Shown: piece by piece, positions 1 through 11,066 of the stretch
Layout: every line of letters begins with the position of its first letter
Numbering within the stretch: position 1 is the first letter of the stretch
Translations under genes and position numbers: made by a program
Assembly: GCA_025201345.1 (NCBI GenBank)
Contig: JAIXMG010000033.1
Coordinates: 186,001-250,000 of the forward strand
Direction of reading: 5' to 3'
Length of the DNA stretch: 64,000 nucleotides
Source: Thamnidium elegans
Lineage: Eukaryota; Mucoromycota; Mucoromycetes; Mucorales; Mucoraceae
The notes under the pieces: model-generated
Seen by the model: the letters and a program-made list of their open reading frames with translations, nothing else
Database searches by the model: none
What the model was told of the DNA's origin: nothing

Positions 1-1803
1 AGATCAGCTGCTTTAGCCTTTGCAGAAATCACCGAAAAAGGTTTTTAATACAAAAAAGAAATCGCGTGCAAAAAAAAAAAAAAAAAAAGTCTAATCATAT
101 TATAGATGTAAGACAAGTGGGTCCTGATACCTTGAACCCAATCCTATTCCTATTACAATCTCATGATGTAGAAGTTCAACGTGCTTCTAGTGCTGCCCTT
201 GGAAATTTAGCTGTCAATAGTAAAATGTCACTTTTTTTTTATTTAATTTTTTATAAATAACATTCTCCATTAGCTGAAAATAAGTTATTGATTGTACAAT
301 TGGGTGGATTGGATCAACTGATACGACAAATGGCAAGTCTAAATGTAGAAGTTCAATGTAACGCTGTAGGTTGTATCACCAATTTAGCTACACATGGTAA
401 AAAAAATAAAAAAATGTAACACTTTTATATATTCATATATATAACCATTGTAATATAGATGAAAATAAATCACGTATTGCTAATTCAGAAGCACTCAAGC
501 TGCTCATTGATTTAGCAAAATCAAAAGACCAACGAGTTCAAAGAAACGCAACAGGAGCTTTATTAAACATGACCCACACACGTAAGATATATAAACTCAC
601 AAAAAAAAAAAAAAAAAACTAAATTTATATGCTAGAGGAAAATCGTCAACAACTAGTTAACGCAGGTGCAATTCCTATTCTAATCAGCCTACTTAGTTCA
701 CACGACCCAGACGTTCAATACTACTGTACGACAGCCCTTAGCAATATAGCTGTCGACGCCACCAACCGTCATAAACTTTCACAATCTGATTCCAGACTTT
801 GTCAATACCTAATTCAATTAATGGATACTAAATCTCTAAAAGTACAATGTCAAGCTGCTTTAGCATTACGTAATTTAGCATCCGATGAACGATATCAATT
901 AGAGATAGTGCAGTCGAAAGGGTTACCACCTTTATTAAGATTACTTAAATCTTCTTTTTTACCTTTAATCTTATCTTCAGTTGCATGTATTCGAAATATT
1001 TCTATTCACCCGTCTAACGAGTCTCCTATTATTGACGAAGGCTTTGTAAATCCGTTAATTGAATTGTTATCTTATGATGATAATGAGGAAATTCAATGTC
1101 ATGCCATTTCAACTCTACGAAACTTGGCTGCTAGTTCTGAGCGTAATAAACGAGCTATTGTTGAAGCTGGCGCTGTAGAACGTATAAAACATTTGATTCA
1201 ACAAGTACCCATTAGCGTCAAGACCGAAATGACGGCCGCAATTGCTGTTCTGGCTCTAAGCGACGATTTAAAGCCTCGGTTATTATCTATGGGTGTACTG
1301 GATGTTTTGATACCTATGACCATGAACTCGAATGCAGAGGTGCAAGGTAATGCTGCTGCTGCCATAGGAAACCTAAGTTCTAAAATCAAAGATTATACAT
1401 CGTTTATTAAATACTGGCAGCAACCTGAAGGCGGTATATTAAAATTCCTGATAAATTTTACTAGTGAAAAAAGTGATGTTGCCTTTCAGCATATTGGTGT
1501 ATGGACGATTGAACAATTTCTTGAAGAACCGAGTAAGTCTCAATAAAAAAAAAGGGGAGGAGGGGGATAGGACGGATGACTTATGTACTTCATATAGATG
1601 TGGAGCTTGTGACAAAGATTACTCAATCCAATGAAATCATGACCTCTATTTCTAGAATTGCAAATAAAAAGACTGGACCAGATTTTGCTGACACAAATGA
1701 TATTCATGTATTGGCTAAACGTGTTTGGAATATTTTACAAGCGTTTAAGGTTTCACACCCAATTGAAGAACATAGAAGGTCTGCAGGTCAAAAACAACGA
1801 TAA
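1..1803 (+). CDS. VAC8: Vacuolar armadillo-repeat protein Vac8, 3' part
   Basis: Partial gene entering from the left edge. Exons 1-40, 106-219, 274-396, 459-581, 636-1532 and 1598-1803; all phases agree and give about 500 residues. The product is a run of armadillo repeats, seen as recurring pieces such as [32 protein letters not shown] and [19 protein letters not shown]. It ends with the conserved [14 protein letters not shown] segment and a VWNILQAF stretch. Vac8 is a palmitoylated vacuole-membrane scaffold for vacuole inheritance, nucleus-vacuole contacts and Cvt/autophagy traffic. The N-terminal SH4/palmitoylation region lies outside the window, so lipidation cannot be checked. The first intron has a weak GTTTTT donor and a long A run, so that junction is the least certain. 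Identity is well supported by the repeat pattern and the C-terminal signature. Confidence 0.93.
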
Positions 1804-3355
1804 TAATAAACTTTTTTTTTGAACTAAAAAAAAAATGCGGGTTTTTGAAATAAAAAAGCGGGGAAGCGAGGATTTCTATTACAGATAGTTCGATTATTGT
1901 GATTTCTTTTGGCGTATACTACTTAGTTCAGTCATAAGATATAAACGTACTTTTTATTTTGATATATTTTATTCTATCTCAAAACTAAATTCAATCATAT
2001 TCCCTCCTTTTTTGATATAATCGAATTAGCCTATTTATTTAAATTGTTTCCTATTAAAAAATAATTACAACCTACCCTTACAGAAAAAAAACCCCGCTCT
2101 TTGGATCTTTTGAAGATCCCGTTTTCCCCGAGTTACCCGTACGCATTTGGCAAACCGGGCGTCGGTAGTGTCCACTGACCTTTGCGGTGTTAGTGTCGGT
2201 GTCTATGTCGGTATCGAAGCCGTGTTAAATCGAGTATAAAAAACGTTGAAATTAGGCATTTTATACTTCTGTTATTGGAATAGATCGAACGTTTTGTGCC
2301 TTGATTTGTCTTCAATAGTAATGGATGAATATAAAAGAAAATAAAAACACTAGAGAAAAGCAGAATACTAAATGAATATAAGATGTAAGCTCTTTTAAAA
2401 GTTGTACATATATATCTTGTTGATATACATAATAAAAATGATAAAAGAAAGAAAAGTAATTTATTCTAAAATACTTAATAGAGTGATAAAATAGGGGGAC
2501 CTATTTGCTCTCATGTGATATATTCAATCATTTTTATACAACTTATTTTAACACACAAAATATATCGTTTAAATAAAATGGCTTCTATAAAGGACAAATA
2601 CATAACTTTTTCTAGACCAACTATATATCATTGTTTGTCATTTGTGCCTTTCTTTTTTATTTATTTATATTTTTACTTGAATATATATTTTTATGGGTCC
2701 AGCTGATTGGACAGATGGAACAAAATCAGAACTCGTTATACATAATACTGATGCAATAGACGAACTATCACTCATTCAGGTTCAGAATCGAATCATTACT
2801 AGATTCCACTCAGTATTACACCAGTGTGTGTATAAAGGCTATAAATATTACCTGTAACACTTGTTTTTGCAGTAGAAAAAGGTTTTGTCATATTACCCTT
2901 CATCCTGAAAGCCAAAGCTCAGAATTACTTTTTGCCAATTTTTAATTCCCCTCAAGATGGCTATTAACATTCTGTTAAAAGGGCCTACAAATATACGGAT
3001 CCGCTCGTAACACCTGCTTATTTCACTACATCCTAATTTGCTAAGCTTCAGACCATTAACTTTCGCAATTTAACAGTACCCTTTTTATATTTTCTTGAAA
3101 AGAGTAAAATATATAGTCCCTTCACATAGTCAGTGATGAATCAATTATGTAATTGATTATTTCCAATTTTCTTTTACACTTTAACCATTTTTTTTTTACC
3201 ATTACTTTATTTTTCATGCGGAGAAATCTAATCTTCGGGAAAAAATGGGGAAATACAGTATTATAAAAAAAAAATTTATTAATTAAAAATAAATAAATGT
3301 ATATGTATTCTATTGAAAAAGAGAAAAAAAAGTGTATGCTATATGAAAAAAAAGT
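1804..3355. other. Intergenic, no supported gene
   Basis: Gap of about 1.5 kb between VAC8 and the carrier gene. A locally GC-richer patch at 2090-2225 contains a small hairpin (GATCTT/AAGATC near 2105-2120). A piece at 2382-2412 resembles 30086-30120 (see findings). An open but unstarted stretch around 2695-2855 reads like decayed coding sequence and cannot be assigned. It looks like old transposon debris. Confidence 0.5.
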
Positions 3356-4340
3356 CTAGATCTTGAGTGTAGTGTTTAATTGTTGATTTTCTTTACTATC
3401 AACAAACAAGTTATGCCAAGTCTTGAATTGTTCAAGTACAACAAAAGTAATGATAGTTTGAGGGCCTAAACGAATAAATGCCGGTGTCCAACCCTTAAAG
3501 AAGGAAGGAATACCTTCAGATTTAAACATTTGTTTCATGATTTGTGTAGCGGACATGCGATGATCTGTTGTACTTGCAGACATAATACGGGTCTTAATTA
3601 CATCAACAGGGGAACAAACAGTGGTAGCAACGAGACCAGCCAATACACTAGATGTTAAATGAAGTGTGATACCATCCTTCATTGAAGTATGATTTAAAAT
3701 GATGGTTTTAAATAAATCATAGGAAACACATTGTGACGAAGTCATCAAAATGGCTCGATTTATATTAGGACCAAGACCTCTAAATAATGCACTGGCTCCT
3801 TCATCCTTTGTAATACGAACAATACCGTCAATAGCATGTTTATAATTTCTACGTTGTTGAGGGGGTAATTGTCCATCGTTCTGCATGCGTACGTTAATCA
3901 CATCTCCTGGGTTACCACATGCACCTCCTAAAGCTCCAGCAATACTAGAACAAATCAATAACTGACCAATATTAGCCTCTAAGATAAAAAAAAAAAGAAT
4001 GAGTCATTTTATATCACCTTTTTTTTTTTTCTAATCTCCTCACACACTTACTCTTATTAGTTTTAGATGTAATATAATCCTTTAATTTTTCATATACACC
4101 GAATCGAACAGTAGAATAAGTTGCTTGTCTCAAAATAGAAGCGGAAAGGCCATTATATAATTTAAGAAAACCCTCGTTTTTACCAATCTTGACCATGGTG
4201 ACAAACATCCCCTGATTCACATTGCCTTTAGTATTTTGAAGTCGAACCTTGGTTAAGTCGAAAGGGTGAACTACAACTGCTGCAACACAAGAAGCTGCTC
4301 CACCAAAATAAAATGGGTGAGATCTTTTTACTGTAGACAT
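3356..4340 (-). CDS. DIC1: Mitochondrial dicarboxylate-type carrier (SLC25 family)
   Basis: Two exons on the minus strand, 4340-4052 and 3978-3356, giving 303 residues, the usual length for a mitochondrial carrier. Three repeats each carry the PX[DE]XX[KR] signature: PFDLTK near residue 24, PGDVIN near 123 and PVDVIK near 223. The NVRMQND stretch after the second signature is typical of the dicarboxylate/oxaloacetate branch, so exchange of malate or succinate with phosphate across the inner mitochondrial membrane is inferred. The start MSTVKRSHPFYFGG was chosen because it sits directly before the first helix; upstream in-frame codons are low-complexity Phe/Ser. The single intron has a GTAAGT donor. 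An oxoglutarate or UCP-like carrier is the main alternative. No targeting peptide is expected for this family. Confidence 0.88.
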
Positions 4341-6529
4341 GATATAAAAAAAAGGGGGTAGAAAAAAGGAAAAAGAAAATAACGTTAAAATTTTTTTTGT
4401 GGGGAATTTTAAGACTTTTTTTTTAAGGTTAGGCACCATATGGAGTTGTGTTCACCCGAAAGTATTTCCAACCCGGTAAAAAATTTATAAAGTAAAAGTT
4501 CGCACGTTTCCATGGCATTCCAGGTTCCGTTTTGATCATTTTACTACAGCGTTACCATAGATATATGTACTATTTTCCATGGAAACAATTACCGTTCTCT
4601 TTTTCTCTGTTTTTTAACTTTTTTTTTTAGCGCTTCTCAAACACAATTACATCAAAGGATCACAACACCTTAGCGCTTCTACAAATAAAAAAATCCAGTC
4701 TAACTACCCAGAATAAAAAACCCTTCTTGTGATTCTTTTATAAAAAAAAACCTCATAAACACATATATGTGCAAATCATGGGCAAATAAGAATGACTAAG
4801 CTCCCATAAAAATTCGACTGTCTAGACACACCCCACCAAGACCATTACATCAAAATTAACGTGGGAAAAACTCTATATCCCCAACAGACCTAAAACAACG
4901 TTTTATTCTTATTTTCGTGGGTATATCTGTCATAGCGACTGTTCGGTCTAGCTGTTCCACTTTGGAGAAGGCTACACAAGAAGAAAAGCTAGACCTTCAA
5001 TACGTAACAAAGATGTACGGTGACTCACAAAAGGTGCAATTGCAATATTTGTCAAACTCTATCAGTAAACCATGCACAAACTAAAAAAACACAAGCCCAT
5101 ATACTGCTATAAAGAGATGAGGGGACTTGTGGCATACACTTTACCATTTACCCTATATAGACCTAGATATGCTATCACTCGATGATGGTCCTTTCAAAAA
5201 GATAAAAAGGACCTACTTTTTCGGATCAAATAAAAATCCATGAGAAAAAAAAAACCGTTGCATGTGAAGAGATCTATTTTTTTAATTTTTTTTTTGAAAA
5301 AAAAGAGACAAAGATTATCGAACTAAGTTATCTAAAGAATAGATAAAGGGCGAATGTTTTTAGTCAATGCAAAAAGTAATATCTATCAAACTAGTGTGAT
5401 GTACATAATTCCATTTCAGCTGACATGAAACTCATTTTTTACAGCATATTGCTTTTAATATAATACAAATCAAGTTTCTTACCGTCAAGGCCGAAAAAAA
5501 ACTGCTCTATTCTAAACCATAACCAATTATTATATACTAAGTGCAACAACAACAAAACGCAGTAATTATAATACAAGTTTTTATTTGTTGATATATACAC
5601 AATTCAATATAAACAAAAAATAATCCTCTTAAAATAAGTAGTACATGTCCCACGTTACAATATACATAAGCACTTATATAAGTAAAATAAAAAATGCTTC
5701 GTGTACACGTTATTTCATACAAAAAACAACAACAAGGATTAGGCATTCAATTTTGACGGTTATGACATCAAAGCACATGCATAAGTTCGGTATTTATAAC
5801 AAATCATGCGAAAAAGTAAAGAGTTTCCCTTACACCTTATATGACGCGTCACACTAGTTCAAGTATATTCAGGTACATGTAATGTCAAGAAAAATAGATC
5901 CACTTTTTTTTTTCTTTCTAAAAAAGATCTTCAGGGACTCTTAAGTTTAGATCTAGTAAACAGTGTCACAAGTTTAGCTGTTTAATCGTAAACAAAGGTA
6001 CTAATATAACGCCCGTTCTTTAGAAAAATAGCTTTGAAATAAAAAGGTAATAATGTCAAGTTTGATTTATGGTAACTACTAAAAAAAGAATCTTTTTTTT
6101 GTTTTGTTTTTTTTTAAAAAAAAAAGAAAGAGGTCATTTTAGAACAATTCTTAACCATTACCACCCCTTCTTTCTACATGCTTCTAACTTAACTTTATAG
6201 AATTCTATCCCCCTTGTTTAGATACTTTTTATTATTTTAATCAAGCTTTATAGACCATATATAACTCCTGATCATTTCCGATAAATAAGACTTTTTTAAA
6301 ATACCTGCAACAAAAAATTACAGTCTAAATCTACTCGATTGCTATACTATAATTTCTTTTTTTTTTGTCGAAGCATTACTTGGAAAATATCTAAGTAGTT
6401 GCACAGTGTGATACCGAGGATCTGGAAATAATAATAACATGTGATTTTAACACAGTAAATAAAGAGAAAAATAGTATTCTCTTGGAAAATTCTTTTCTCT
6501 CTCTCTCTTTCTTCTTTATTGTTAAAAAT
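4341..6529. other. Long intergenic region
   Basis: About 2.2 kb of AT-rich DNA with A/T runs. An open stretch of about 60 codons at 4903-5083 (+) has no start codon or recognisable family. Other short ORFs are low complexity. No RNA gene, repeat array or mobile element is evident. Confidence 0.5.
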
Positions 6530-7183
6530 ATGAAACCTAATACAAAGCTTGAAATTACTATAACAAAAGATTGGGAAGAAGACGATACACTAGGTCCTCC
6601 TTCACCTCCCCCTGCCCATTTAATTTATTTTCCAGAGACTTATGCAGGCTCCAAGTCTTGGCAGCAGGTGAATACATATATACCTCACAGGCAGAGTAAC
6701 AATAATGACATACCAGAGAAGAAACCTTATTTAATTAGGAGGCAATTTTATACCTTCGCCAAGACTTTGATGAAGACCTTATTTAAAAACAATAATTTAC
6801 TCCTTATGGCAAATATTGTCAACAAGTTATGGAAAGCAAGACTTAGTTTTATTACTCCCATATTACCTATTATGAAGCAACTAATTTTTATTATTCGCCA
6901 CAATAGTTATAAACAATTAATAACTTATTCAGTACATTTTATTCGACATCATATTATGAATCAAACGCAAAAGACTGTATCTATTCATCGAACCGTTCAT
7001 CCGATTCAAACTTTCATTTTATTATTGGCTACAGTGAGTCATTTATTAGTCCGATTCCAAAAAATTGGTTATAAGTGGGCTGCTCATACTATACGTAATA
7101 TGGGTGGTTTAGACTCTGTTGTTTTAGCTCTAAGTGCAATTATATTTGCAAAATCAATACAACGTACAAATCGTATCATTTAA
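6530..7183 (+). CDS. Hypothetical protein, possibly membrane-anchored
   Basis: Intronless ORF of 217 residues starting at ATG 6530; the reading frame extends a little upstream but only from a TTG. I do not recognise the family. The first 45 residues are acidic and proline-rich (WEEDDTLGPPSPPPAH). The middle is rich in Lys, Ile and His. Two hydrophobic segments lie in the C-terminal third, near residues 160-180 and 195-212, the last ending in a basic tail (KSIQRTNRII). This would suit a tail-anchored or two-pass organelle membrane protein, which is inference only. Length and complexity argue for a real gene, with a CT-rich leader just upstream of the ATG and its stop 91 bp from the convergent SEL1 gene. 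Confidence 0.6.
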   Translation: MKPNTKLEITITKDWEEDDTLGPPSPPPAHLIYFPETYAGSKSWQQVNTYIPHRQSNNNDIPEKKPYLIRRQFYTFAKTLMKTLFKNNNLLLMANIVNKLWKARLSFITPILPIMKQLIFIIRHNSYKQLITYSVHFIRHHIMNQTQKTVSIHRTVHPIQTFILLLATVSHLLVRFQKIGYKWAAHTIRNMGGLDSVVLALSAIIFAKSIQRTNRII

Positions 7184-7274
7184 TTCACAATAATAAAAAA
7201 TCTATTTATTTCTCTCTCGCTCTCTCATTGACACTGTAAATACACAATATATAAAACTACTAGATAATTTTGGT

Positions 7275-9187
7275 TTATGCGGCCGGCGCACTATGTCCAC
7301 AAATGAATCCTGAACACATCAAATCATCATCGCTCATTGATGGTAAAGAACCAGGTGATACCAAACAAGCTCTTACCAGTAATCGTCTTAGTCTCTCATG
7401 TGAACTACGACAACCAGCTAAATAATAATAAAATATGAGTAAACAAACAACAAACAACAAACAAATTTTTCTTACCCATTGCAGCTTTTTCAAACCATAC
7501 TGTAGCTTGTCTTAAATCGATCGAAACTCCTAATCCTTTTTCATAGCAATTAGCTAAATGATATTGAGCGACGACATGATCTTGTTGAGCTGCCCTTAAA
7601 AACAACTGAAACGCCATTTCTAAATCTTTTTCAATCCCTAACCCATTTTGCATATGAATTGCTAATTTATCTAAAGCCCGTGCATGATTTTGTGATGCGG
7701 CTTGTTTATACCAATGACACGCTTTTACATTATTTTGTTCTACACCTATACCATTTGCGTAACAGAACCCCAGGTTACACTATTTTATACGCCAAGTTAA
7801 AAAAGAAAGAAAGAAAGAAAAAAAAAAAATTTACCTGAGCCCATGGATTATTTTGACGTGCAGATTTATGATACCAGTATACAGCTTTAGTACAATCTTT
7901 TTTTACACCAAGGCCTTCTTCATAACAGAACCCAAGGCTATTTTGAGCTAAAGCATTGCCTTGTTCTGCAGACTGCCTAAACCATTTTACAGCTTCTTGT
8001 TCATTTTTAGGTACACCAATGCCATTACGATAACAATAACCTAGTGATAACTGAGCAGGTGCATGATTTTCTTCTGCAGATAAATAATACCAAAACACTG
8101 CCTCTTGTTCATTTACTTGAACTCCAATACCATTTTGATAACAATACCCTAAACTATGATAGGCAAATATATTTTCTCTTTCAGCTGATCTTCTATACCA
8201 CTTGACTGCTTCCTGTTCATCCTTGGTGACACCAATTCCATTTTGACAACAAAACCCTAAATTATGTTGGGCTCTTGCATGACCTTGCAAAGCTGCTTTT
8301 TTATACCAATACGCACCCAGCTGATCATCTTTATCAACACCTATTCCATTTTGATAACAGTATCCCAAGTTACATTCAGCCCAAGGATATCCTTGATTTG
8401 CAGATTTCTTATACCAAAGTGTAGCCAATTTAAAATCTTGTTCAACACCAATGCCATCTTCAAAGCAATATCCTAAACTATTTTGTGCAAACGCATTTCC
8501 TTGTTCTGCCGAAACAGTATACCATTTGACAGCCTCGGTCAAGTCCTTTTCAACTCCGATACCGTCTTCATAGCAATAACCGACATTATAGATGGCAACC
8601 GTTTCTCCTTGTGCGGCAGCTAATCGGTACCAACGCATTGCTTCCGATTCATCTTTTTTGGTACCAAATCCTTCTCCGAAGCAATACCCCAAAATACCTT
8701 GACCTCTAGCATTCCCTTGATCTGCACTTGCTTTATACCAAAAGAAAGCTTTGACTTCATCTTTTAATAAACCAACACCATCATGATAACAGACACCTAA
8801 TACATATTGACAGCAAGCATGTTTATCTACAGTGGCACCTTCAATAATCCAGTCCATTGATTTCTTGTTCATTTTAACTCGATCTGTCCATTCTTCTGCT
8901 TCTACTCTATCAATCTTTACAAATGGTCTACCGTACTTTCTTAAAAAAGCTAATCGGGCCATGGATAAACCATCGTGCGATTTGGAAGCGGATAAATAAT
9001 ATCTTTCTGCTGTAACAAAGTCTCGTTCGACGCCTAACCCAAATTCATAACAAAATCCTAGTACTCCTTTTGATTCGACATGATGATAACTCATTGCCTT
9101 TTTATAGTAATACACTGCCATTTTAGTATCAATGGTTGTATCTTGTCTACCAAACAAGTATCGATTTCCTTTCTCAAAATATTCCAT
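7275..9187 (-). CDS. SEL1-repeat (TPR-like) protein
   Basis: Three exons, 9187-7835, 7779-7476 and 7417-7275, giving 599 residues with consistent phases. Almost the whole protein is SEL1-like repeats of about 36 residues, with the recurring pattern A-x2-LGYCY-x2-GIGV-x-KD-x2-A-x2-WY-x3-A. At least thirteen are visible; examples are LGYCFEDGIGVEQD and LGYCYQNGIGV. SEL1 repeats form alpha-solenoid scaffolds used in chitin-synthase activation (Skt5/Chs4), ER-associated degradation (Hrd3) and signalling. No transmembrane or other domain is visible, so the partner cannot be named. The start MEYFEKGNRYLFG is preferred over an upstream Met in a poly-Phe/Lys stretch. The tail after the last repeat (SDDDLMCSG) is unique. 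The gene shares a short upstream region with the divergent gene starting at 9443. Confidence 0.85.
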
Positions 9188-9442
9188 ATGTTTTAACTTA
9201 TGCAAAAAAAAAAACAAAAACAAAAAAGAGAGAGAAGAAAAAAGAAAGAATTCAGTAGTTGCTTTTTATACAGCTATACTTTGCTTAAAAAAAAAGAGGG
9301 GGAGTATAAAAAAAAAGGGGTGTCACAAATAAAAAAAAAAATCCTTATATAATTTTTTCTTTCTTCTCCTTTATTTCCCCTTTTTTTTTCTCCCTTTACT
9401 TTCCCCCCTTAAAACCATCTAAAATACAACTTGTGCTTAAAA

Positions 9443-10464
9443 ATGTTGTCTTTTATTTCCTCAGTACTTGGGCCCTGTTTCAAATCTTTAAATAATACCA
9501 GGTTAAATTCATTATCTAAAGGTAAAAAAAAAAAAAATTACCGTCACTTTCATTATATTTATTCTTGTCGTAGCTATTGCTTGTGTTGCTCTCGGTTTAA
9601 GGTAAGACATATATATATATAAATATATATATATGTATATATACAAATATAAAATCTCCTTATTAAAAAAATATATATGTATAATTAGAACTTCTCATTT
9701 GTTGGATATTATACTTCTTGATTTAAATCAAGCAAAAAAATTATTAAAGCAACTTCGTAAAGTAAAGTATAAAACAGAAACAAAGATATAAAGAATTTTT
9801 AATTAAATAGCCGCTTTCTATAAATTAAAGCATCCATCATGTAGATCACTAGTTTTATTACAATTCAAGAATAGTTTTACATTTATAGGTCATAGAATTA
9901 GATTACAAGATCATTTATCTGTTGCCGATAAATTAATTTACGTTGCAGTACAAGGAACTGAACCTGTCAAAGTAAGAAGAAAAAAAAATAAGCTTTTTAT
10001 TTTTATTTTTAACTAATTTATATTATCTGTAGTCTAATGTACCCCCACAATTAATATATTGGTTAGATCAATTAAAACCTTTTTTATCAAAACCAAATCA
10101 AACAGTATTTTACTCAGATAGTGTACCGACGTGTATGGTATCCATTATTGGTTGGGCATTAGAATACCCGATTGTCTATACGACGCACTTACCAACTGAT
10201 CAACCGCAAGATGAATTAGACGAATGGGAGACTAGAACCAATTGTTTGGGAGCTAGGCAACTGCAACTAGTTCAATTATGGTTGGCAGATCATATGTTGC
10301 TTAGTTACAGTTATCCCGTTATAAGCGATTTAGATAATCTGCTAGATGTACAATCAAAAGTCAATCATAGATTAACTAGGTTAAAAAATACTCCTGATTG
10401 GTTAAATGGAGTTTATTGTGAGTTAAAAAGAGAACAAATAAAACTAGATAGATTTGCACTTTAA
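9443..10464 (+). CDS. Conserved hypothetical protein, possibly UPF0739/C1orf74-like
   Basis: Five exons: 9443-9521, 9574-9601, 9689-9756, 9811-9971 and 10033-10464; phases close on 255 residues. The protein begins with a hydrophobic patch, then SHLLDIILLDLNQAKKL, a cysteine/leucine stretch, IRLQDHLSVADKLIYVAV, and a C-terminal half with two Trp-rich segments (IIGWALEYPIVYTTHLP and LVQLWLADHML). Length and order resemble the uncharacterised UPF0739 (C1orf74) family, but I hold that assignment weakly because it rests on memory of overall layout. No catalytic motif or membrane segment is clear. The 28-nt second exon and the exon 3 donor (C|GTAAAG) are the least certain boundaries. A different donor nearby would break the frame. 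Confidence 0.65.
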
Positions 10465-10529
10465 AAAAAGAGAGATTTTTTTATTATATCATTATTACTA
10501 CATTTTAATTTTTTTTTTATTGTGTTTTA

Positions 10530-10640
10530 TTATCGAGGTCTATGGCGCTTAGGACAATTCCATGCAATATGACCAGCAACACCACAGAAAGAACAACCAG
10601 AGTTCAAATTTTGATTTGACGACACCGAGATAATAGCCAT
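10530..10640 (-). CDS. Small CCHC zinc-knuckle protein
   Basis: A 36-residue ORF, MAIISVSSNQ through RHRPR. It contains one complete retroviral-type zinc knuckle C-x2-C-x4-H-x4-C (CSFCGVAGHIAWNC) followed by a basic tail (PKRHRPR). Such knuckles bind single-stranded RNA or DNA. The frame stays open upstream to 10802, but that part is low complexity and looks like a 5' leader, so the internal Met was chosen. It could be a genuine microprotein, the last exon of a larger gene, or a remnant of a Gag-like ORF. No neighbouring retroelement domains are visible, which favours the first two. Its stop lies 65 bp from the convergent gene ending at 10464. Confidence 0.45.
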   Translation of the reverse strand: MAIISVSSNQNLNSGCSFCGVAGHIAWNCPKRHRPR

Positions 10641-11066
10641 ATTTTTATATATAAAGAAGAGAGGATCACCAAGAAAGAGATATAGAAAGAGAGAGAAAAG
10701 ATGAATGTTTTTTTTTCGTATCAATTTTGTTGGGTTTTTATATAGTTTTTGACGATCAATAACGGTCCCGGCCGCCATAAAAAACCACTTTAGCCAAAAC
10801 AAAAAAAAATCTCACGAGAGATTAAGGTTTACTTTTTTTCCATTAACAACACAGACAAGAAAGAATTTAATCTTATCGTAACGTGATGAACAATACTGGG
10901 TTCTTTTACTGGTTAATAAAATCTAATACCCTGCCCACGATGAAGGGTATCTGTTTATGAAACTAATTTTAAGGATTGTACATTCACGTTTCACACATTA
11001 CATGATTGTTTATTTGAACGTCATTTGCTTTTTTTATCCCCCATTTATTATTATTATTATTTTTAG
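10641..11066. other. Intergenic region
   Basis: About 430 bp upstream of the zinc-knuckle ORF and downstream of AVL9. AT-rich, with a short ATT repeat near 11047-11061. No feature is supported. Confidence 0.5.

Noticed and set aside
7800..7835. GAAA-type tandem repeat as a possible array
   Set aside because: It is a short purine tract inside a SEL1-gene intron; no CRISPR-like spacing anywhere in the window.
10641..10802. Longer 90-codon start for the zinc-knuckle ORF
   Set aside because: The added part is Leu/Phe/Lys-rich, leader-like sequence with no domain, so the start at 10640 is safer.
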